A program made the translations under genes and the position numbers. From NCBI RefSeq assembly GCF_947507565.1, contig NC_089187.1:1426001-1490000 (forward strand): a stretch of DNA of 64,000 nucleotides. The letters are read 5' to 3'. Below are positions 56,533 through 64,000 of this stretch, one piece after another. Origin of the DNA: Oscarella lobularis. Taxonomy: Eukaryota; Porifera; Homoscleromorpha; Homosclerophorida; Oscarellidae. The notes under the pieces are model-generated. The model saw only the letters and a list, made by a program, of their open reading frames with translations, ran no database searches and had not been told where the DNA came from. How positions within the stretch are numbered: the first letter of the stretch is position 1; each line of letters starts with the position of its first letter.

Positions 56533-57452
56533 ATGCTACGACAACTCGCTAACGCGGCAGGATCGTTGGGAGACGCTATCGATTTTCTAAAACAGCGTAA
56601 ACTCTTGGCGTCTAAGGTTACCTGCACGCATTGCCAGAAAGACAAAACTTGGACAAAGGATGAAACGAAGGGAGATGGTTTTTTCTGGCGCTGCCCAACG
56701 TGTCGAAAAAAGACCTCAATTCGACATGGATCTTTCTTTTCGAAATCGAAGCTCACCTTACCCACGTGCGTCGAGCTCTTATTTTGCTGGGCAGCCAACG
56801 TTCCTGTCACTCATATTCGGTCATACTGCGGCGCCCGAGTTTCTGTCAAAACTGCAATCGATTTCTATAACTTCTTGCGAGAAGTGTGCAGTAGCCAGCT
56901 ACTTGGCGAGCCTATTCTTTTCGGTGGACCAGGCGTTATCGTACAAATAGACGAATCGCTCTTTGATCATAACAGTAAAGTAAGCTGCAACGATATTGGT
57001 TCGTATATATTGCTGCATTTTGCCTATACGTATAGTATCAAAGAGGTCGTGCGCCTGCTCGTATTCCACAGTGGGTATTTGGAATGTATGACACCCAAAT
57101 GAAACAGGGGTATATGACGCTGGTTCCCTCTCGAAATGCTTTGACGCTACTGCCCATTATTGAGGAGCACACGCTGCCTGGAAGTATAATACATTCGGAC
57201 ATGTGGGCAGCATACCGACAGGTAGCTCGATTGCCAACTGTGGTGGCTCATGAGACGGTGAACCACCGGCGTCACTTTGTGGACCCAACAACAGGAGCGC
57301 ACACCCAGGCAATAGAATCCTATTGGGCTCGTGCCAAAGCAAAACTGAAACGAATGATGGGGACAACAAAAGAAATGCTGCCGTCTTACTTAGATGAATT
57401 CATGTGGAAAGAGAGCTCTGCATGGCAGAAACGCAAATGGACAAATCGATGA
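56533..57452 (+). CDS. Merlin transposase, intact, two exons, 287 aa
   Basis: Exon 1 (56533-56979) encodes MLRQLANAAGSLGDAIDF, a zinc ribbon (CTHCQKDKTW, WRCPTCRKKTS) and helices leading to IVQIDESLF (first Asp). The 56-base intron 56980-57035 (gtaagc...tatag) is phase 0; splicing joins HNSK to YQRGRAPARIPQWVFGMYD. Exon 2 (57036-57452) carries IIHSDMWAAY (second Asp), HRRHFVDPTTGAHTQAIESYW (Glu) and DEFMWKE. This is the ISXO2/Merlin DDE pattern without lesion. The start is the first ATG in frame after the divergent region. Length is normal for Merlin. Confidence 0.9.
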
Positions 57453-57774
57453 TGCCGTCGTCTTGTCAAAAATGATAAGCGCAATAGCAAAGGAAAATCC
57501 TGCAATGTAATGTGATGGATTTTACTCGGACTGATAAACTCGTCTTTTCGGTGTACTTTTCCGCTCTTTCGTGGCTGTTTTCGATGTTCGCTTGTTAGAA
57601 AATTAAAGAGAGAATGTGATGACCCTATGCATGTTTGAAGCATTGCTGCCCTATTGTCCCTTGCCGGCCCCGTGTAGTACGGGTCCCAATCTGGGGACTC
57701 CATTGAAAAATCTTATCTCTTATTTTGTTTGGCCTCGTGTTGTTCGGGTCTCATTCTGTTGTCCCGTATAGAAA

Positions 57775-58042
57775 AACCTGCTGCTCTATATATAGACTCA
57801 ATTTGTTTGGCCCCGTGTTGTACGGGTCCAGCGTCCTATATAGAGACGCGACGTTTGGCCCCGAATAAAGCGGTCCCCGCTTCTATATATAGGAATGGCG
57901 TCTGGTGGACTCGAATGAAACGGTGCCAGGTTCTATATATAGAGTGGAATGCGGACCCGTATAATTCCCAACATGGATGCCAGGGAGGAGACGGTGCCGG
58001 CACCGTGAAACACGGCCCGGTCCCCTATACTTCAACATTTCC
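57775..58042 (-). repeat. Right terminal inverted repeat of Merlin
   Basis: Complement of the left end. Differences from the left repeat are few (for example ggggga versus ggggac near the tip, and short indels). Confidence 0.9.
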
Positions 58043-58051
58043 GTGGAAAAA
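58043..58051 (+). repeat. Target site duplication of the Merlin element, right copy
   Basis: gtggaaaaa, as on the left at 54620-54628. Confidence 0.95.
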
Positions 58052-58219
58052 TGCTGAAAAGAAATTTCCTCGACTTTCTTGCATTGCCCAGCGCTATTTC
58101 GGCCAGAAAGAGTGTTTTCAAAAGCAGGATTAACAGTAACAAAGCAGAGAAGCTGCCTTCACCCATCTAATGTAGATAAGCTCATTTTTCTGAATCAAGA
58201 TCACTCTTTTCTGCAGAAA

Positions 58220-59000
58220 TAACTTTACTGCACTTTTTAGTTTACGTAGATTTCACCACATTTTGTTATTCACATTCTCTGGCAGCGTCTCTTTTAGATA
58301 GTGTTGGTTTTTAATGTGTGCTGAATAGGTTCTAACGTTGTATAGAGAGAAATGCGTCATTAGTAACGCGCGCTAGCGAACTTCGAACCTTCGAATGCTA
58401 GCGAAAACGAAGCTTCGAAGATTGCATTTTGGGCTTCGTTCTAACACTACCAGGAAGGCCTTCAGGGTGTGTTGAGTGGTATACCTAAGGTTTTATGGTT
58501 GTGAATAGTATAATAAGAGAAAGAAGACACTTTCATTGGTGTTTGTTATTGTGCTTACGCACGGAGAGTGAAAAGTGGATACGGAGGAGAGGGGACAGGA
58601 GGTTAATGCAAAATTATTAAATGACCTATGGCTGACTATCCGAGGTTTTTCGGTTGCTGGTCATTAATGGGTTGGAAGTTTATAAAGAATCTGCCAAAAG
58701 TATGCAGTCAAAAAAATCTTTACGCAAATCACTGATGAACCCCAGATGACAATTTCTAATGTATTTATTAATTAGACAAATTCACTCTCTAACGAACGGC
58801 GAGAGCGTCTACGTTTAGGCAATGGAGTGTCATCGCTAGCATCTGCTGAGGTCAGGGAATCTTTCTTTAAGATGGCAAACTACAGTGTCAAAGTACTTGT
58901 CATAAACAACCTCTTTGAAAGTGTCTACTTGCTGCTGGATTGGTGGGCTATGGAACGCCAAAGGGGACAAAAGTATAAATAACGAAGCACAGATATATAT
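58220..59000. other. No gene seen; hAT 3' flank
   Basis: Contains short repeated cttcgaa words near 58380-58425. The terminal repeat of the hAT could lie here but was not recognised. Confidence 0.35.
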
Positions 59001-59365
59001 ATAAATAAAGTGTAATATATATAAAAATATACAGTATATGTATAAGGAAAACGTCTCATATATATTTAGTTGCCTACGTATATATATAAAAAAGTAAGCT
59101 ATGCATATATAAAGTGTGAGAGACTCATGTATATATATAAAAGTCGACGGTCGAATATATATAAAGTCTGAGGGACTCACATATATATATATATAAAAGT
59201 CAACGGTCGAATATATATAAAAGTCTGAGAGACTCATATATATAAAGTCAACGGTCGAATATATACAAAAGTGCGAGGGACTCATATATATATAAAAGTC
59301 GACGGTCGTATATATATAAAGTCTGAGGGACTGATATATATAAAAGTCAACGGTCGAATATACAT
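59000..59365 (+). repeat. Minisatellite, unit about 45-50 bases
   Basis: Five to six imperfect copies of gagggactcatatatatataaaagtcgacggtcgaatatatataaagtc (split here only for description). The minus-strand Tyr/Ile-rich frame is a translation artefact. Confidence 0.9.
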
Positions 59366-59469
59366 AGTAAGTGTAAGTTGAGAACATCCGGGAAAATTTT
59401 CCGCATTCTTTCCTTCGGCGTGCTCGCATCTGTTTATTCTTCGCTCCGTATCGTCTTCCTTTTGCTTCG

Positions 59470-62097
59470 GTGAGTTCAAATAGGAGCAGTGACGTCTTTT
59501 AGAAACGTCGAGCTGCGCAGGTCATGTCAAGAGGCGGCCGCGAATCAAGAAGCAGTCGTGAAATCGATTCCCGCCTCATTGCCAACGAAATAGTTCACCA
59601 CCTGCAGTTGCACGAAATTGTTTCAAGACCTCCTGGCGACGAACGAAAGCAGGAAGAAAGCGATTCAACTGTGAACGCCTTTACAACACGTTTACTACTA
59701 TTACTACTATGCTCATCGATCTTCTTTTCTACAGAGTCATCGCCCATCTCCTGCTCGCTCTACGCGTTACTCAAGTTCGGAGGCTGAACTAGCTTCTGTT
59801 TCGCGCGGAAAAGTCTGCGGGTCAGGAAGCAGGAGCCGAGGCAAGGGAAAGGCCGTGACGCGTTCGGGTGGCGGAGGAAGCAGCGCAAGCTTTCACAAGG
59901 ACGTTGTGCTCATCCCCAATCCATCGATAGACAAGGTTCCATCAAGAGAACTAAAAGTCAACCTGCGTAAGAAGGGATGCGTGATCAGCTGCTTAAATTT
60001 CGAGCCGTCTTGGGATAAAGACCGCATCTTGAGCGAAATTTGGCGCTCATTTGAAGTTCTTAACGACTATGTGAACGTTGAGTAAGTCCAAGGCGCGCTG
60101 TATAATTTATGCTCGTGTGTTTGCGTATAACTTTTTCTAAAATTTTAGCTTAGAAATACGAATGCCTATTGGGAAGCATTTAGTTGCGCCTAATTTGCGT
60201 CCGGGGCAGAAGCTTGATGGGAAAACTCTCAAAACTATTTTTCGCAGAAGATTATATATGTCGTCGCAAGCCAATATTTGTTTGACGTAAATTTTACTTT
60301 TGGGCTTCAACATTCGTTATTATTTCCGTTCGCTTCCAGATAGACGGGTCTAACTCGGACTGTGGCGAAAAGGATGTCGATAACTCGTCAGGCAGTGTAA
60401 AAGTGGAGCCCGAGGAGTCAAAAGAAGCAGAACGTCCAATTAAACAATTTCCTCAAGACACCACATTGTCAAGGAAGTGCGGACTTGAAAACAATGACGA
60501 CATATACAAGTAAGCAATGTCTCTATAGTATCACAGTTTCCTTCATTAACGACTGCAACTTGCAGATCGTACACCGAAGTTATTTTCGTATCTGACTCAG
60601 ATTCATCAGACCACGGAGAGCCTCGACATGCGATGGATAGGCGTGAAACAGAAAAGGCAAGAACAAGTGTTACATGCACTCACTGTTAACTAAATAATGA
60701 CTCTCAATGGGATCTGCTCAGTTTGATCTTTGCGGTAGCGAAACCGATGACGACGCATTGAAAGCATTGAAAGAGCACCGCGCTAGAATCTTCCCTTCGC
60801 TCAACTTTTTTATGGAAGGGCAATCATACGACAGAATTGATGTCCGCCGACGTGATATACTTGCAAGTGCCATACGCGCTTTCAAGAGAGGGCGATTCAC
60901 GGGTCAAAATGTCTTGCGCGTTCTTTTTATGGGAGAGCAGGCGATCGACGACGGAGGACCACGTAGAGAATTTCTGAGTAGAGCTGTGAAAGATTTGATT
61001 TCCGGGAATTTTTTTGCGGAGGAAGCAGCAAGCTTCTTCCAAACAGCAGCCAAAAGTTTATAGATGAAAAGCTTTTCCTATTTGCTGGTCAGATAATGGC
61101 CGCGTCGATAATGCAGGAAGGACCAGCGCCGGCAGTTTTTCCCAGGTATGGATGCGATGACGTGTGCTTTACTTGTTCTCTGTATGTTTTGCGCTAGGTC
61201 TATCATTGATTATTGGATGAAGAATGTAATGGATGCTAAGATCGACGATGTCTCAAATGAAGACCTTCGGGAGTCGCTCTTCCTGGTACGTAACGTTTTT
61301 GGTAATTATGAGCGCCTAATAAGCTTAACGTTCGGTAGTTGGAATCCACCGAAGATGAAGACATTTCGGCTATCATTACGGATCCGCGATTCGACTTCAG
61401 ATTTGAGCTTGGTTACGGCAAACCAGCCCGCAGCTTTGGACCCGTAGATGCGTCTAAACTCATCACATCAGCGTGCAATAACCATGTAAGTATTATCGTA
61501 AGAGATGCAATAGAATTGAAGAATTTAAATAACAGGTCTTCACCGTTCGCAAGGCAGCATTGGACCAGATTCAAGACGGGTTACAGTCGTTCGGTTTGAT
61601 GACCCTTATGCGTAATCATCCACCATCGGCGAGGTTGCTTTTACTTGGTCGTGAAACGAAACCGCTAACGGCTGACACATTTCTGTCACTGTTTCTCGTT
61701 CAATTTTCGCCCGACATGTCCAATGCGCGTGCCAAAGAGGAAGCCATTTATTTAAATTGGACGGATTTTGTTTCTGATGTGCATAAAGGATGTACGTATA
61801 ACTATTTATAACCCGTGCGATATACCTAATCATTGTTCTTTAGGCGTCACAAGCGGCGACGTTACCCTTACTTTGGAAGCTGTTCTTAACTTTATCACAG
61901 GCTCTGACACTGTACCAGTTTTGGGATTTGAAGGAAAGCCGTCAATCCGCTTTGATCTGGATTCGGATCGGCTTCTCTCTGCTTCCACATGTACCCTGGA
62001 GTTAACTCTGACCAAAAGATACGACGTAGATTACGAAAAATTTCGGGAAGAGGTAAAGTCTCACTTTTTGAACGCACCTGGGTTCGGCTTCGTTTGA
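59470..62097 (+). CDS. G2E3-like HECT-type E3 ubiquitin ligase, about nine exons
   Basis: A 5' UTR intron (gtgagt at 59470 to gcgcag at 59520) precedes the ATG at 59524. Early exons are Ser/Arg-rich, then FHKDVVLIPNPSIDKVPSRE and EIRMPIGKHLVAPNLRPGQK, as in the N-terminal half of the G2E3-like HECT family of fish and invertebrates. The HECT domain begins IDVRRRDILASAIRAFKRGR, with GEQAIDDGGPRREFLSRAV. It continues KLFLFAGQIMAASIMQEGP, FGLMTLMRNHPP and the C-terminal exon with LLSASTCTLELTLTKRYDVD. The catalytic Cys is in ASTC, and the end is PGFGFV. One frameshift lies at a run of seven T near 61010-61016. HECT ligases pass ubiquitin from E2 via this Cys to a substrate. Confidence 0.8.
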
Positions 62098-62305
62098 TTA
62101 CGAGCAGCATTTTGACGCCAGTTGCGTTCGTTCACTAAAGTAGGAGTAAGACCCGATAGAGATTGCGAATAAAACGGTTTGTTGCTTTCTTTTTGTTAAA
62201 AAAGCGACAATGATTTTCAAATTTGTTTGATCGAGTGCAACTTGTAATAATAAAGATCATTTGTGGGTAATGCATTATACCGAGCACTATCTAGTTCATC
62301 TCATC

Positions 62306-63872
62306 ATGGCCGATGTGCGTGACTTCGTTACATCTGTCCCATCTCTCTTGGACGAATCTCAGCGACTACAGCATTCATATCGTCCTTCAGCTTTAGCGAC
62401 AGTTGCCGCTCGGCTTCAGCATGCTGCGGATGTACTTGGTAAGTCTATTCACACGTCGATTGCTCATCGTCATTGAAGTTACTCGCAAACCAGGTGTACT
62501 CCAAAGTCGAGCGACAGCTCAAGACCTCTTGGAAGCCCTATTGACATTACGGCGTGCAGTGGAGGAACAGAAAAATAAATGCGAAGAGGAACTCCGCTCC
62601 ATTGACGAACTAGACGAACAATCGGCTCATCCAATAGGATTGCTCGGTACCGTTCCTGAAGCTGAAAGCACTGGAGGACGACCAAGACTTGTTGTTTCTC
62701 AAGAAGCAATCGAAGAGCTATTTCGAAGTATGGGATCGTGGAGACGAGTTAGTACCGCGCTTGGAATTTCGGAGCGTACTCTACGACGACGACGTCAAGA
62801 AATTGGTTGCCAATTGGATCCCAAATCTACTCCGACGTAGACGACAACGAACTAGACGCTGAGATTGCAGCGATTCTCCAACATTATCCCGATTCCGGCG
62901 AGGTTCTGGTCATGGGAGCTCTAAATGCAAAAGGCGTCTACGTGCAGAGATGGCGCGTCCGACTGTCTCTTTCTAGGGTAGATCCCGTAAATCGTTCTAT
63001 TCGGAGACGAGTTCCTATTATTCGCAGAACGTACAGCGTTAGAGCACCAAACGATCTCTGGTTAGTTGCGCGCATGCTGATGGTTTTTTTGACAGCTGTA
63101 AATTACACAAGTTTGTAGGCACTTCGACGGAAACCATAAGCTAATTCGATGGCGATTTGTGGTTCACGGATGCATAGATGGATATAGTCGTATGATAACG
63201 TACCTTCGCTGTGCGGATAACAATCAAGCGCAAACGGTTCTTGAGTTTTTCCAGAATGCACAGCAGAGGTACGGATTGCCATCGAGAGTGCGATGCGATC
63301 GCGGAGGGGAGAACGTGGGTGTTGCGCGCTACATGCTGGAACATCCTTTGCGTGGTATTAACAGAGCATCAGTGATCATGGGAGCTAGTGTACACAATCA
63401 GAGAATTGAGCGGCTCTGGGTTGACGTTCGACGAGTTGTCCTACAACGGTACATCAACCTTTTCCACTACCTTGAAGATACTGGCCAATTAAACTATTTA
63501 TCAGAAAAGCACCTGTTTTGTTTACACTACGTATTCCTATTGAGAATTAATGATTCTCTGGAGGGCTTTGTTGACCAATGGAATCACCACGTAGTTCGCG
63601 GGCAAGGAGGAAGGTCTCCGTATCAGATGTGGTTTACAGGTGTTTTGTGTGAGAGAGTAGACCTTGATTTTATTCCCACAGAAGATTACGGTGTAGACGA
63701 AGACGGGCCGGCTTCACTTGACGATTCTGAAGCCGCTGTCGCTGTTCCTGCAATAATCCACAATGTCGGACGAACAGCTGTAGAGAGAATTCAGCGTGAG
63801 ATCAATCCATTAGATGAAGACGGAGCTTACGGGGCAAACTTATTTTGTCATGCGGTTAGCTTGTGTAGCTAG
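62306..63872 (+). CDS. DDE-integrase (rve-related) transposase gene, three exons
   Basis: ATG at 62306, 209 bases after the HECT stop. Exon 1 (62306-62438) and exon 2 (62494-63060) give a helical N-terminus and an HTH ([20 protein letters not shown]). After a frameshift near 62800 comes [20 protein letters not shown] with [20 protein letters not shown]. Exon 3 (63119-63872) spliced to it gives [20 protein letters not shown] (first Asp), [18 protein letters not shown] (second Asp) and [16 protein letters not shown] (Glu). The tail ends FCHAVSLCS. This is the integrase-core family widespread in fish and cnidarians and distantly related to IS481/Ginger. The catalytic residues are intact. Confidence 0.75.
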
Positions 63873-64000
63873 TGAGTTCCAAAGTTATCTTCTTGTTTGA
63901 ACAGATTGAAATAATCTTTAGTTTCAGCATAATTCATTCGTAAATCAAAATGAATTGATGTAAATATATACATATGCATATTAATTTGTTTCCTATAAAA

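Larger units (their letters stand above)
54629..58042. mobile_element. Merlin (IS1016/ISXO2-type) transposon, 3,414 bases, apparently complete
   Basis: The ends are inverted repeats starting ggaaatgttgaagtatagggg, flanked by a perfect 9-base duplication inside a hAT coding region. Inside, two transposase genes point away from each other: an intact one on the plus strand (56533-57452) and a catalytically degenerate one on the minus strand (56269-55298). Subterminal regions carry repeated acccg-ta-caacacggggcca and ctatatatag words. Because target duplication, ends and one transposase are intact, this is the youngest and potentially active element of the window. Confidence 0.92.
53061..58219 (+). 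pseudogene. Ac-like hAT transposase with BED finger, split by the Merlin element
   Basis: The ATG at 53061 starts a BED zinc finger (WLFFERCEE, AKCTICGKLL, GGTSNLRDHLTKLH). Then come ALTTDMWTSITMDAYMTVTA (first catalytic Asp), VHDQASNIELAMRIL, and TGA at 53772-53774 where a Trp may have stood, then LCAAHRLQRSI. KLKIDCSTRWNSSFYMLQTL follows, several frame changes occur near 54030-54090, then KCLEPFETATTFFSAEKHST and VATTIDPRFKSL. The frame reaches DPLCWWK at 54620, is cut by the insertion, and resumes at 58052 with AEKKFPRLSCIAQRYF. After one more frame change the dimerisation end ERVFSKAGLTVTKQRSCL is reached, ending at 58217-58219. Confidence 0.85.

Noticed and set aside
58836-59429. Tyr/Ile-rich 197-aa protein on the minus strand
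   Set aside because: It is a translation of the ta-rich minisatellite.
1-64000. tRNA, rRNA or CRISPR arrays
   Set aside because: No cloverleaf with a T-loop GTTCRANNC and matching stems, no rRNA-like sequence, and no regular repeat-spacer structure was seen.
1-64000. Alternative genetic code or stop-codon recoding to explain the many in-frame stops
   Set aside because: All three stop codons appear inside broken transposon genes, while intact genes use them as normal ends; decay explains this better.

Overview
The window looks like nuclear DNA of an early-branching marine metazoan such as a sponge or cnidarian, although I cannot fix the species. It has GT-AG introns of about 45-60 bases, a collagen Gly-X-Y exon, an LRRC8/pannexin-like channel gene, and a great diversity of DNA transposons. 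Most of it is a nested transposon graveyard. Many elements differ from a working copy by only one to four stops or frameshifts. One Merlin element still looks intact.

Layout. 0-10.9 kb: fragments of ordinary genes (a terminal exon, an LRRC8-like channel, a secreted protein, a collagen-like exon, a duplicated exon), then a PHD-finger protein and a SWIM-domain, MULE-like remnant. 11.58-15.79 kb: a complete element with 534-base inverted repeats, carrying a SAP-SWIM-YqaJ nuclease gene and a THAP-like/DDE transposase gene tail to tail (ISL2EU-like architecture). 16.0-16.6 kb: an unknown exon. 18.5-21.9 kb: a 12-exon gene whose N-terminus matches the zinc-binding N-terminal region of RAG1, with no RAG1 catalytic core (N-RAG-TP-like). 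22.5-29.5 kb: a large RING-like-ended multi-exon gene. Its introns or exons have been invaded by a HIRAN-like gene, a Tc1/IS630-type transposase and a LINE 3' fragment. 29.8-33.2 kb: a pogo/Tigger-like transposase between 374-base inverted repeats. 33.3-35.6 kb: a Gypsy RNase H scrap and a broken Helitron N-terminus. 36-41.7 kb: simple repeats, a decayed ATPase-like gene, a fold-back element, and a Tc1/IS630 transposase split by a minisatellite-bearing insertion. 41.7-49.2 kb: Gypsy pol, a ZMYM1-type hAT, a BED-type hAT split by a TTAA-flanked element that carries a winged-helix ORF, and a Penelope-like fragment. 49.9-52.9 kb: a second ISL2EU-like element with a PHD finger fused to the nuclease. 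53.0-58.2 kb: an Ac-like hAT split by a 3,414-base Merlin element. 59.5-63.9 kb: a G2E3-type HECT ubiquitin ligase gene followed on the same strand by a DDE-integrase gene.

The most notable finding is the Merlin element. It has a perfect 9-base target duplication, inverted repeats of about 270-310 bases, an intact intron-containing transposase, and a divergent second transposase paralogue that has lost all three catalytic DDE residues. Other items worth a second look are the RAG1-N-terminal gene, the inverted repeats that give two different transposon proteins the same start codon and first residues, the HECT-integrase pair, and the winged-helix ORF inside the TTAA element. All identifications come from reading motifs; no database search was run.
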